Below the pieces are notes generated by a model that did no database searches, had not been told where the DNA came from, and saw only the letters and a program-made list of their open reading frames with translations. From Chamaecrista fasciculata (Eukaryota > Streptophyta > Magnoliopsida > Fabales > Fabaceae), in the NCBI GenBank assembly GCA_003254925.1, contig QANZ01047661.1, positions 136,777 to 200,776 on the forward strand: a stretch of 64,000 nucleotides of DNA. Reading direction: 5' to 3'. Positions 21,130 to 32,789 of the stretch are shown one piece after another. Each line of letters starts with the position of its first letter. Positions within the stretch are counted from its first letter, which is position 1. Both the position numbers and the translations under genes were made by a program.

Positions 21130-24100
21130 TTAAATATTTGGTTCCAGCTTGTAATTGGCACGATAGAATTGGGAATTAAAAGTTAAGGATCTTCCTCGCA
21201 AATAGTCCTCCACTGAGACACTTTGCAGAGGGCTACTGATAGAAGCTGAATCATCATCTTCCTCAGCGTCCAGCAATGCAAGGTTTATAAAGGACTGAAT
21301 ATTATTATTAGCTCCAACTGGTTCACCATCCAGTACATCATGTTCCTCTGGTGCACTAACTTCTTGTTTTGCCCATCTTATTACTTCTTCATCACCCCAC
21401 AGAAGCTTCAATATCTACAATGAATCATCAACATGACAAGTACATTTAAGCACATTAAAAGACAAGAATGAGAAATCTGAGTTATAGTGGTTTAATTAAA
21501 AAAAATAAAAGTGTGCTCTTATTAATGAAGTGTCAGAATCAGGAAACAATGATTTCAAAATTTGACATTCATTGGTATGTGTCGTATCGTATTGGACATA
21601 TGTCGGACACAACGACACACCTTCAAAATTAAGTGTATGGACTTTCTAGATTCTTATTAACAACTATCACTTTTAACCTAATGTAAGTACTTAAGCCAAC
21701 ATGGATCAATGAGGTAAATATTAACTTGCACAATAAGAGACTCACATGGTTTATTTGAGGTCGAACTCTAGGGTCTTCTCTAATGCAAAGAGTAGCAGCC
21801 AAAACCATTCTTTCAATCTGGCTACCATCGTAGTTACTCGCCAAACTTGGATCAAGCAATTGGGAAACCTTCCCACTATTCAAAATTGTATCTGCCTGAA
21901 AATTTAGTGTTGTCAACCACATTAATTATATATGTTAGTGGCAAATGTTTCTTCAATTTTATATGCAATGTTAGTGTATCAATCTTAGATGCTTAGTTGG
22001 GAAACACACACGTAAGCCACCCTTGACCTTACCCACATAATAAGGCTCTGCTGATCCTTGGGACAATCATTATTAATCGGCTTTCTACTTGATAAAAGCT
22101 CGAGGAGTACAACACCAAAAGCATATACATCAATTTTGTCAGTCATTCTACCATACATAAAGTATTCTGGAGCTATGTATCTGTCATGAAATGAAAGAGT
22201 CATTAGATCCGTTCAAAAGAAAAAGTAGCAAGAGAAAACAGAAATAAGAGGAAATTTTATAGAGAAAAACTATATTTTAATCCTCGACAGATATAGTAAC
22301 TTTCAATAAAATTTAAGTGTAGGAGTCACGTTATAAGGAATGTCATTAATATGATGATAATAATCTTGATTAAATTGCATGTCACTTTATGTGTTCGAAG
22401 ACTAAAATATAGATTTTCTCAATTATTATAAGTACCCAAAGGTTCCAACCACATCAGTACAAATAACATGGGATGAAGAATTCAGACAGGCAGCCAGTCC
22501 AAAATCCGAGAGCTGAAAACAAGAAACAAATTAAATGTAAATTTAAAAATCGAGACTAAGAAGTTTCAGAAAGTAATCACACCTTACTCAGCAAGAAAGA
22601 GTAAAAAATTACAGTACCTGAGGATCAAAATCATCTGAAAGAAGGATATTGGCAGATTTCACATCTCTATGGATCATAGCCTCTGCACAACCATTGTGTA
22701 GATAATCTAATACCTCAGCTATACCCACAGCCACCTTGTACCGCTTTTCCCAACCAAATGCATTGAGGTCCTTTTTATTACCTTTTGCCATAAAACAGAA
22801 GTAAGAGAGACAAATTTGAGAAAATAGATTATAAAAAGTCATGTATTTCCTCGCAGACAAATCAAGAAAAATATATACCATGAAGGTTCTCTTCTAGGCT
22901 TCCTCTTGATAAGAAGTTGTAGGCTAATAGTAAATTGTTGCCTTCAAAACAAAACCCAGATAAAGATATAATATTCTTGTGATGCAAAGATGTCATAGTC
23001 TCAATTTCCAGAACAAACTCTTTTAGAGCATCTTGGGATGGCTTCAAAATTTTCACTGCTAATTCCTTCCCATCCGGAAGACATCCTCTGTAAACAAGAC
23101 TGCTACCACCTTGGCCAATCAAATTCTCTGAAAACAGAATTGAAACATATCATAAGAAAACCCATACAAATCCAATTGATGGGAATAAAAGCAGGGGAGG
23201 GAAAAAGTGGGAGTCTATGAAGCACAAACACAAACACAACCACCGATACAAAATGGATATAGCAAATTCTTGAAATTACATAACACACCATAATATATAT
23301 ATATATATAATTTCGTAAATCTTAATCAAAATTTTAAAAATTACAATATATATATATTCACCATCTTGTCCCAACAAGGCAATATTCTCTCAAAATAAAG
23401 TGTTTATACTTTTCAAGTGGGAGTGACGGAAAACAAACCAGGTGTGAAGTTAGAAGTGGCAGAGGCAAGTTCTTGGAAGCTATATATTGTGCATGAAGAT
23501 GAGTATTTCTCCTGTAAGCCCAATAATTCTTTAGGAACAGGATCGCCATTATGTTTGATATTGCTCTGCTTATGATCCAGATGGACATAACGTGAAGAAT
23601 GCCCGTTGGGTTTTCTGAATGCCCTTTTAAAATCACAGGCATTTCTCACGAAAGATTTATTTAGGTACTTTTTGGGCAATAGTAGTGAACAACCAAATTT
23701 CGAGTGGTTTGATTCCTGAGCCACACTTGAATTACTCGAAACATCATCAGTTTTCTGGATTGGCCGCAAACGCTTTGAGATTTCCTCTTCATGTTCATCA
23801 GGCGATCCTAGCCGTTTTACTAACCGTGCACAACTAAGGCAGTTCTTCATATTTTTCTTGGTGAAACCCGACGAGATGGAATTTTGTGAGAAAGTTTGGC
23901 CTTCGTGTATTTTTCCTGCATGGTGTTAACAGTTTTAATTATTCTCAAATATTTCTCTGCTTGCCTTATAATGGTACGACTATGAAGTCTGCAAACAAAG
24001 GTTCAAGAAAACATGAAGCACAGTATATCTTTGAAAGATTTGAAGTAGCAGTGCAATGAGTATTTTTAATCGTTATTTATTAAATGTCTAAATCCAAAGC

Positions 24101-27100
24101 AAATTCCCAAACTAGATAAAGATTTTTTTGGCCATTCAAACTAGATAAAGATTAGGGTTTACATTGAGTGATTGATATTGGGTATCCAATCACTAACATT
24201 CAAAATACTCAATAAACAATTTTTTCGCTTTAATACAACTTTTATCAACGGTCATTTATGGTTTTAATCCAATTATTTGATTTCATCTTGATAAATGTAA
24301 ATAATTTAGACTAATTAGTTTCTATATTTTAAGAATAGATAATTCAAACGTCAAATCATTTATTTATTCATTTATTTTTAAAATATATATTGACAGAGAT
24401 TAGTCAGTACATAAATAGAAATCTTAAATTTAAATTGTATGATCTTAAATATATATATATATATATATAATAGATAAATCGTATCTTTGTTTTTTCATTG
24501 GTATTGGAGAAGAACTGTACTCAAATTTGTCTTCCTTTTGAGGCCAAAAAAAATTTGTCTTTCTTTTGCAGGCCAAAATACTCACGTGTTAAATCCCCTC
24601 AAACTCAAAGCTTACCATCAGGGATAACAATTTGGGTGGTTATTTAGGATATCCGTCCGAATCTACCCGTAAAAAATATTTGATATCCGTCGAATACCGG
24701 ATATCGAATATGGTACGTGTATTGAAAAATAAAAAATCAACTATCTGATATCCGTCTGAAATGAACGATAGTTAGGGTACCCGATATCCAATATCCTATA
24801 ATATAAATATTTTATTACATTGTATACATTTTTTATTATATTTTTAATTAATTTATTTTAAATAACGGATATTGGGTATTGGATATCGGATATATCCGAT
24901 TTTTGAATTAGGAATCATATCCTATATCTATTATTTTCGAGTATTTCGGATATTTAGGGTACCCGTGAGATACCAGATATCGAATACGGATATGATACGA
25001 ATATTGAAAAGAATAAACGGATACAGATACGGATAGTGATTAAATTTAGGATATCCTATCTATTGTTATCCCTACTTACTAGCTTACATAAACAAAATAG
25101 AATACAGCCTGCAGGTAGAGATGATCATGGGTAGGGTATTATGATACTCGGGTTCCGACCCGCATGTGAGCAGATATCAAAATAATCCTCATACCCATAC
25201 CCCCAAAATAATTTTATAATAAACTATTTTTTGTTAATATAAAATTTATATTTATCTAACTTTTTACAACTATAACTACTAAAAATAAAAAAATAAATCA
25301 TAAACATAAATGTATTAATAAAATATTTCAACATTTATAAAAACTTTAATATTTTTCTTAATAAAAAGTGTTAAAATATTATATTTTTTATATATAAAAT
25401 ATATTTATTATTACTGATACATCACTATTTGGGCGTACGCCTAAACGGCCCTCGAACCGGGCCTCTTCTCCCCTCCACACCTTGCAAGGCGCACCCGAGC
25501 CAATCAGGTGCCCTCTGCACATTTAGGGGCGGCCGTGATCCATCCAGGATCTTGGCGCACGCCTCCTAAATAACACGCAGTCACCCACGACTGCCTCGTC
25601 CCGCAAACTTCGCTGTGGAAGATCATGGGTCACGACCTTAGTCACACCCACGTTCTCCCACAGCCTCTTGGCGCCCGCCAAGCGAGACGACACGCAATCA
25701 CCCACGATTGCCTTGCTCCGCAAATCTCGGTCTCCACCATCTCCGCTGGTGGAGATCGTGTCTGGTTACGTGGTCCGCCCCGCGCGCTGGCCACCTCTCT
25801 CCCCCCTGCTCTATAAATAGAGCTCAACTCAGCAGTTCAAGGTTAGCTACTCTTTACACTTCAGAATTCTCTTGCTCTCATATCTCTCTCTCTTGCTAAC
25901 TTGAGCGTCGGAGTACTCTTCACAGGGCCCCCCTGTGAAGTTCTTGCAGGTCTTGTTCGAACCTTGGCTCTAGCAGCCCACATCTGGTGAACTAGGTAAG
26001 TGCTGCCCATTTTCTAGTTTATCAATTACTAATAAGTATATGAGTAGAGTATAGGTAGGGTACCACCATACCCAGACCTAAACCCATCAAACCGACTCCT
26101 TATCCATAAAAGTAAATTTTAAGATCCCATTAAATATAGATATTTTGATCATCCTTACTTACAAGTAGATCATTTTCTCAATCATTGATTGGTAAATATG
26201 GCGGGATGAATCCACTCAAACATTTTAAAGGTAAAATATATGAGTTATATGTTTTTTTCACAGCATAAAAATATAATTGGTTAGTGCAATTCAACCACTG
26301 ATACAAATCCATAGTTTGGTCTGAAGTCTGAACCGTCTGATAGTATTAGAAAATAATCGCCCCAATAATCGTCCCTCAAAAGAATTATGAATATAAGTAT
26401 ATTTTTCGATTATACCTTGGTGGTTATTAGCTTCTCTGTGGAATATAACTTTTCCATTATCTACAGCGAACACTGATATACACTTGGGCAATTTTCTCGC
26501 GCAGTAATTAACGACGGACGCCGATGACCGGAATGTGTAATTAGCGCGAGAAGTTCCCACAAGTAACGACGTCGTTTTACCAAACAATTTCGCCTCCTCC
26601 ACCAGAAGTTTTCGAACCGACGAACCTCTACGCACTTCGAACTTGAGATTAACCTGGAAGAAAATTGAAGAATCGACTTGTAAAATTAGTAAATATGGAG
26701 AACTAATTTTAGCAATCTCTGATTTTCCCCCAATTTCTTGGCGACCAAGCAAACAATTAATAAGCAATGTAATTAACGGCATCGTGGATAAACGAAGAAA
26801 TACAGAACCTGCTTTAAGTTGAGGAAACCTTCATAATCGGCGAAAACGGAATCGAAAGACATTACAAGAGAGGGAAGCGATATTATATCCTCTGCAACAA
26901 AAGAACAGATTAACGATAAGCATTAAGCAATTAAGCTAATACGTAGAAAGGCCTACCTCACCCACGTCCCCTCACCTTGACATAGGAGCGTGAAACTAAT
27001 GAGTTATTTTTCGGTGAGTTATTTTCTGCATATTACAGTCAGACTCATTCATGGTTAAACTTGACTCTAATACTATGTAGAAAGACTTAACTCACTTTAA

Positions 27101-27420
27101 AAGAAATCTCCAAGGAAAGAATTGCCTCACTTTAAAACGTAGGACTTCAACACAAAACAAAAGTAAAATTAACTAGGCAGAGGAAGAAGGAGATAGAACC
27201 GAGAATTGAAATTATTATACATACTGGCGTCAAGCACGTGAAGCGCAACGACGAGGTCGCCAGGTTCAGCGATCTTGACGAGAGCCCACGTCAGCAGCTC
27301 CCGGCTTCGAGAGTCGATCTTCACGCCGACCACCACAGTCCGACCATCGGAACTGCCGTCTCCGGTGGGAGTCACGGCGTCTCCGTCGTCGAACTTCTCA
27401 CGGCGTCTGATCAACTTCAT
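21130..27420 (-). CDS. Receptor-like cytoplasmic kinase with N-terminal UspA domain (RLCK VI type, 688 aa)
   Basis: This is a probable soluble Ser/Thr kinase carrying an adenine-nucleotide alpha-hydrolase (UspA-like) domain. Ten exons: 27225-27420, 26809-26891, 26416-26653, 23439-23915, 22879-23127, 22618-22781, 22436-22512, 22033-22180, 21746-21895, 21130-21414; the sum is 689 codons with stop. The UspA part runs from [20 protein letters not shown] to [17 protein letters not shown] (~residues 28-165). A Ser/Lys-rich linker follows. Kinase motifs are all present: [12 protein letters not shown] (P-loop), LAVKILK (lysine), [13 protein letters not shown] (catalytic loop), [24 protein letters not shown] (activation segment) and [18 protein letters not shown]. 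Intron 3 (23916-26415) is swollen by transposons. The acidic C-terminal tail ends YKLEPNI. Family placement follows Arabidopsis At5g63940-like genes; substrate unknown. Confidence 0.92.
24619..25074. mobile_element. hAT-like non-autonomous element in kinase intron 3
   Basis: The ends are CAGGGATAACAATTTGGG and TTGTTATCCCTA. The flanking octamers CTTACCAT and CTTACTAG match at 6 of 8. The interior is many permutations of GGATATCGGATA/TATCCGAT. There is no coding frame. Confidence 0.7.
25415..26024 (+). mobile_element. 610-bp GC-rich solo LTR in kinase intron 3
   Basis: It starts TGATACATCAC and ends GTTTATCA, giving TG...CA termini with a TGATA/TATCA inverted repeat. It is flanked by the 5-bp duplication ATTAC (25410-25414 and 26025-26029). 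It has a TATA box (CTATAAATAG, 25811-25820) ~600 bp into an otherwise AT-rich intron. The downstream CTTGAGCGTCGGAG resembles R/U5 sequence common in plant gypsy-type LTRs. No internal retrotransposon region remains, so it is a recombination product. Its promoter would read antisense to the kinase. High CpG content makes methylation likely (inference). Confidence 0.85.
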
Positions 27421-28454
27421 CCAGCGGTTCTCTTATTTTTCTCTGTGGCCTCTGAATCTCTGATTTTGACTCTCCTAGGGCTTCTCTGTCTCTTGAGTTA
27501 ATTCGTCTCGAGAATCGACGAAACGAAAAGTATTAATGGATGCAACGGTAATCGTGAGTATTTTGAAGGAGACTAGCAAGAACTATACACTGTACAAAGT
27601 ATTCAAGCAACGAAGATTGCACAACGAAACGTTGATGAAAACTGAAAAGCATACACTAAATATATATCGCATGTTCTTCAAATTTTAAATTTAAACTTAT
27701 AAAATAATTTAAATAATATGTTATCTTATAAAGATAAAATTATTTTAAAAATATTGAAAAGTTAATTAACTTCTTTGATAATTTTTTTAAGTTAATCTAT
27801 CATTTTTAAGTTTATTTATACATGACATATTTTTATATCTATAATATAGTATAGATAAACCAATGATAATAAAAGAGTTGTTATCTTGTTTTATTATTTT
27901 ACGTTAAAATAATTGTCTCACCAAAAAAAATAATTCATTAATTACAATCCCTCCCTAATCTTCATCTTCTTATTTAGTTTTTTAATTCAATAAATCAAAT
28001 CTTATGTCCTCCTAATTTAGTGATGATTTTATTTAGATTTATTTCTAGATTTAGTCTTTTCTTGTAAAAGATTCTGTTTCAGCACTAAATCATTTTAGAT
28101 ATGAGTATCGTAGCATTGGATGTTTTAAGAAATTGATGGAATAATCTAAGATATTTACATTTGGAACGAACACTACTTGTTTAATATGTAGAAGAGGGGT
28201 AAATAATTTGTTGGCAACACCAAAATCGGTAATAATTTTCATTCTGCAGATAGGATCAGTTACACTATTCTATAATATGATTTGACTTGATACATTTAAA
28301 AAAAAATAGTATAATTTATTCCAAAAAAAAAAGCATTCAAAATATAATAATAGTTGGAGCTAATCCATTAAACTCCGCGAGATTGAGTCCTAATTCATCT
28401 TTACCGAACATGTATAAGTATAACGTGGTGTAATATTTTGAAATTTTCCTAGAT
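27421..28454. other. Intergenic AT-rich region upstream of the kinase gene
   Basis: About 240 bp of leader or promoter of the kinase (27421-27660) is followed by strongly AT-rich DNA with no coding frame or recognisable element. Confidence 0.5.
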
Positions 28455-28770
28455 TTCTTTTTAGGGTAAATTACACAAAAGGGCCTTGTGGTTTGGCCCT
28501 ATTTCAGCTAGGGTCCCTGTGGTTTAAAACGTTACAGCTAGGGTCCCTCTGGTTTGCTCTGTTAACAAAAAGGGTCCTGAGATACATTTTTTTCTAAAAT
28601 TTGATAGAAATTTTGGCTAAAATACTATTTTAAGACCCTAACTATTACTTTTTATGCGTTTGAGTCCCTATTTATATGAAAGGAGTTTAATGCAAAAAAA
28701 GAAAAATTTTGTGGTAATAAATGACATTTTCCCTCTTCATTCTTTCATCCCAAATCTGACTCTACCATAA

Positions 28771-29240
28771 TGATGGGAGAGGCCAATTCTTCCAAACCAC
28801 TAAGCAGATTCTCAATTCTGGAGGCTCCAAGTCTTTCTTCGCCAAGATCGCCAACTCCGTCCCTGAATCTCAATCCTCTCCCCTGAGTTGTTCGCTATCC
28901 TTCTTTCCCTTATACGAACAGGTAATCTTGCCTCCAAAGCCAAAGCATACGATTTTCAAGATCTGATTTCAGAGTCCCAATTTTACGGCATCGAGAACAT
29001 CTTAATAAATTCCCTATCAAGCCCTTCTCAATTCGAGCTCTTCAACCTCGAAAAATTCATTATTCTGCATCTGAACGGACGGGATACACCCTCCGCCGTC
29101 GCCACAACGAGCTTTGGTTCCATAACCTCGAGAAACGACGGTGAAAATGATGGCGACGGTGGAGAGGAGAGAGAAAGCGAAGAGGAAAATGAGGTAGCAG
29201 AACTGGTAAACGAGAAGGAGAATCCATTCATGAGAGGTTT
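28771..29240 (+). pseudogene. Captured BTB/POZ (KCTD-like T1) gene fragment
   Basis: Frame 1 (from ~28776) reads GRGQFFQTTKQILNSGGSKS then FFAKIANSVPESQSSP. After a small deletion, another frame reads LFAILLSLIRTGNLASKAKA, YDFQDLISESQFYGIENILI and NLEKFIILHLNGRDTPSA. These match, from memory, the BTB/POZ domain and the start of the following region in plant proteins such as At2g24240/At4g30940. The segment lacks the domain start and the C-terminal part, and the two frames are not joined. After ~29110 the frame runs into acidic low complexity and poly-Arg from a GAA repeat. It is a transduplicated fragment, not a working gene, though an ATG-initiated 125-codon frame (28888-29265) is open. Confidence 0.8.
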
Positions 29241-29260
29241 GAGAAGAAGAAGAAGAAGAA

Positions 29261-29337
<77 letters not shown>
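29238..29337. repeat. (GAA)n-(GAT)n microsatellite
   Basis: About seven GAA units are followed by ~25 GAT/ATG units inside the Pack-MULE. It is likely highly polymorphic. Confidence 0.95.
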
Positions 29338-29817
29338 GTTTTCGAAATTTGAGAGAATTACGGATCAAACAAACTTGATATAGGGGGATTTGAAGTTTCC
29401 AGATTCAGAAGCGAATAGAAGAGTTTTAGTTAATGAATTCTATAAAGTTCCAGGGAAAATGTCATTTATCATCACAAAACTTTTCTTTTTTTGCGTCAAA
29501 GTCCTTTCATACAAATAGGGACTCAAACGCATTAAAAGTAATAGCTAGGGTCTTAAAATGGTATTTTAGCCAAAATTTTTGTTAAATTTTAGACAGAAAT
29601 GTATCTCAGGACCCTTTTTGTTAACGGAGCAAACCACAGGGACCCTAACTGTAACGTTTTAAACCACAGGGACCCTAACTGAAATAGAGCCAAACCACAG
29701 GGCCCTTTTATGTAATTTACCCTTCTTTTTAATCGAAATATTTTCCTAGATTAGTATTTAGTAGTAGACCACTAATCAGTAATAATTTTAGTTGATTTTA
29801 TTAGACAATTCCTTTCT

Positions 29818-30264
29818 CATGTATCCTTAGACGATCTAATAGACTAATACAATTTTCTTTTGGCACAAATTTTGGGATATCAATTGGCCGAGGGTAGAAT
29901 TTTGATTTTTATCGCATAAGAAATTGTTATTTTTTTAAGTTAAGAATTTATGACAATTAAAGATGCTATTTAGAAAAAGTTTTAGGGGAGTAGATCAACG
30001 AAAAAATTTTGGTATTAAAAATATTGTAAGAAAGAAAGAAATATGGAGCAAATTTTAGGGGATTTGCTCAAAATGCCTTTGGAATGATACTGTAGACTGT
30101 AGAGGCGTAAAGTGTGGATTGGCATTGCCGATTCCGTTTAGATTTTTTTTTTTTTCTTGACAATCAATTCATTATATCTACTATTTTATCTGACTGAACT
30201 TCTCACATAAGGTCCTATAATTATGACAACATAAATTTCACGGACATGTCCTAGAATCATGTCA
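29818..30264. repeat. Rearranged duplicate of TOP3A 3' flank and intron 19
   Basis: 29818-30185 matches 32279-32542 and continues to match 34016-34140, just 3' of TOP3A. 30205-30264 (CATAAATTTCACGGACATGT) matches TOP3A intron 19 at 36859-36893. No coding sequence is retained here. Confidence 0.65.
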
Positions 30265-30273
30265 TAACTTATA

Positions 30274-30663
30274 GGTTTAAGTGCACTTTTGGTTTCCTAA
30301 CTTTTGGAAAGGTTTCAATTTAGTCCCTTAACTTTTTTTGTTGCAATTTTGGTACCCTAACTTACGCAAAAGTCTCAATTTGGTCCCATAACTTTTTTTT
30401 GTTGCAATTTTGGTCCCTTAACTTTTGAAAACGTCTCACCGTTGGTCCCCTAACTTTCGCAAAAGTCTCAATTTTGGTCCCCTAACTTGGGACCAATGGT
30501 GAGACGTTTTCAAAAGTTAGGGGACCAAAATTGCAACAAAAAAGTTAGAGGACCATGGTGAGACATTTTCAAAAGTTAGAAAACCAAAATTGCAATAAAA
30601 AAAAGTTAAGGGACCAAATTGAGACCTTTGTGAAAGTTAAAGGATCAAAAGTGCACTTAAGCC
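30274..30663. mobile_element. 390-bp fold-back MITE with 9-bp TSD
   Basis: The ends are GGTTTAAGTGCACTTTTGG and CAAAAGTGCACTTAAGCC. TAACTTATA is duplicated at 30265-30273 and 30664-30672. Arms are built from TTTTGGTCCC/AACTTTT units. TOP3A intron 19 at ~36890 has the same flanks without the element (ATGTCATAAGGAAGAG). It is the same family type as 57160-57541. Confidence 0.85.
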
Positions 30664-30761
30664 TAACTTATAAGGAAGAGACATTTATTTTGGACGTAAG
30701 AACTAATAACAAATCAGATAATAGAGCTGGGACTCCTTAATTTCCGCATGTTTAGAATTTT

Positions 30762-30763
<2 letters not shown>

Positions 30764-30842
<79 letters not shown>

Positions 30843-30843
30843 N
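30764..30843. repeat. Poly-T tract (79 T) ending in N
   Basis: The 79-T homopolymer immediately precedes an ambiguous base at 30843. True length is unreliable; it is probably a sequencing or assembly limit. Confidence 0.9.
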
Positions 30844-30855
30844 TAACTCAATTAT

Positions 30856-31422
30856 AGAGCTATCAAAATAGACTAACTTGACCCGAACCCACTCTAACTT
30901 GTTAATATCAGGGCTAAGCCAGGTTAGGCCCGTTTAATAATGAGTTGGAGTTCTTCTAGCTCGACTCAACCATAAACAAATTCAAGGTTAGCCCTTAGGG
31001 ATTCAATTTTTTTTTTAAAAAAATACATAATATTAAAAAAATTAGACTTTATGTAAAAAATTAAATACAACACATAATTTTTAATAGTAAATTTTTAATC
31101 AAAATTATAATAACAAATCATAATAAAAAATAATTAATAATAATATTTATTATCTAATAATATAATACAATTTCTAATAACTTATAGTAGAAGAAAACAA
31201 AAGAAAATCTAATATTATATATTTATATGAATAAAATTTGAAGAATAGAATCACCAAATCAATAGAAGATTTTAATTTTTTTTAACAACTAAGCGGGTTG
31301 GCCCGTGTCCAACCCATCCCGGCCCGCTTTGGCCCATAAAAAATGGGCTCGGCTCAAAAAACCATTTTACAAAATTGACTTATTTTTTATGGAATCAAAC
31401 TTAACCTATTTTGACGGCTCTT
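30856..31422. mobile_element. hAT-like non-autonomous element
   Basis: The left end AGAGCTATCAAAATAGAC is inverted to the right end CCTATTTTGACGGCTCTT. Subterminal TTGACCCGAACCC and GGGTTGGCCCG motifs are typical of a common plant hAT-related repeat. Target duplication was not identified. The interior is AT-rich and non-coding. Confidence 0.6.
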
Positions 31423-31432
31423 TACTCAAATA

Positions 31433-31967
31433 TTCACCATGAAATTGCCATCCTGGTAAAAGGCAGTATAAAATCTCAATTAGTTGAAAGGTTATGCCTA
31501 GATTCATTACACTAACCATTAAATTATTCATTACACCTAGCTAATTTCCACATCTAGCAACTTATTGCCCCAACTTCAAACTTCACCTGTAATAAATTAA
31601 GTATAGTCTGAATTGATGCAGCAAGGATTGTTATGGCATCATAATTAAGCCATATAACTGTTTGCCAACTACATGATTGATCATTGTTTATACAGCATAC
31701 GGATATATAAGGGGCTTTGCGTGCCCGTATGTAAAGTAAATGAAGGACTAAATCGTTAACTCAGTAAAAAAGAAGGGATCAAATAATAATTTTCCTCTTA
31801 TTATTAATTTTGTACTATAGTTTTTAAATGTGGACGACCAGAAAGGGGTGGAGCCATATAATATAAGATAATATATATATATATATATATTGAACAACTC
31901 TTAAGATAAAAAGCTATCATTAATTCGTTAGAAATAGCATACCTTTACCACAGTTTACAAATCCCTT
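31433..31967. repeat. Duplicate of TOP3A exon 18 edge and intron 17
   Basis: ACCATGAAATTGCCATCCTG and the next ~280 bp match 37955-38215, which is exon 18 acceptor sequence plus intron 17 of TOP3A. The match resumes at ~31893-31967 (CTTTACCACAGTTTACAAAT). An (AT)n insertion separates the two parts. The 17-bp exon remnant cannot encode anything. Confidence 0.75.
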
Positions 31968-32040
31968 TGTACATACAGATTCTCGAATTAGTGAATTACC
32001 AGTGGTCATAATCGCTACAAGATTCTAACAGATGTAAAAC

Positions 32041-32200
32041 TTCTGATCTTGATACCTCCTATTGAGTATGGATTCTCCAGCAGTTTTATCAAATGGATGG
32101 TTCCGCCAAGGCTGATAGCCCGATCCACAATGTATTCCATTGAGTTTGGACTCAAAACACTTATAATTGAGGGATGCAAATAAAACAAGATGCATCTGCA
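32041..32200 (-). other. Orphan exon-like open frame
   Basis: On the minus strand a CAG-ATG is followed by an open frame containing FESKLNGIHCGSGYQPWRNH and ILNRRYQDQKFYIC, then a stop. Its codon use looks more exon-like than the surroundings. I do not recognise it; it may be a transposon-carried or duplicated exon fragment. Confidence 0.25.
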
Positions 32201-32789
32201 TTGATAAAAATGAAACATAAGTTGTGGAATTACTTCAAGCTACATACAGAATTTTATTGCAAACTTCAACTACTTTATCATGTATCCTCAGACGATCTAC
32301 TACAATTTTCTTTTGGCACAAATTTTGGGATATCAATTGGCCGAGGGTAGAATTTTGATTTTTATCACATAAGAAATTGTAATTTCTTTTAAGTTAAGAA
32401 TTTATGACAAAATTAAAAATGCTATCTAGGAAAAGTTTTAGGGGAGTAGATCAACGGAAAAAAATTGGTATTAAAAATATTATAAGAAAGAAAAAAATAT
32501 GGAGCAAATTTTACAGGATTAGGTCAAAAAGCTTATGGAATGTGTAACGAGAAGGAATTCTGAAATATTTGATGTTTATTATTCACAAAAGAGAACTTAT
32601 ATATACAAGATTAGTGTTCTATATTAGAAAAAGAAATCCCTTTAATCTAATTCCTAGAGGTGGGAATGGATTATTCTTATATATACAAGATTAGAGTTTA
32701 TTGTTCTGAAATATTTGATGTTTATTATTAATCCTAGTCAGTTCTACTAATTATGTACAATCCTTAACACTCCCTCTCAAGTTGGAAGC

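Larger units (their letters stand above)
28464..29722. mobile_element. 1.26-kb Pack-MULE carrying a BTB/POZ gene fragment
   Basis: The ends are GGGTAAATTACACAAAAGG and its near complement. Inverted arms are ~275 bp (28464-~28741 and ~29450-29722), with repeated CCCTGTGGTTT motifs. The 9-bp target duplication TTCTTTTTA is exact at 28455-28463 and 29723-29731. The interior is not arm-like: it encodes recognisable host protein pieces and a long GAA/GAT microsatellite. No transposase is present. These three properties define a Pack-MULE. Confidence 0.9.

Noticed and set aside
25523..25899. Several overlapping GC-rich open frames on both strands
   Set aside because: They lie inside the solo LTR promoter region; GC-rich DNA has few stops and none resembles a protein.
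29028..29231. Ser-rich minus-strand frame
   Set aside because: It is antisense to the captured BTB fragment and its GAA/GAT repeat.
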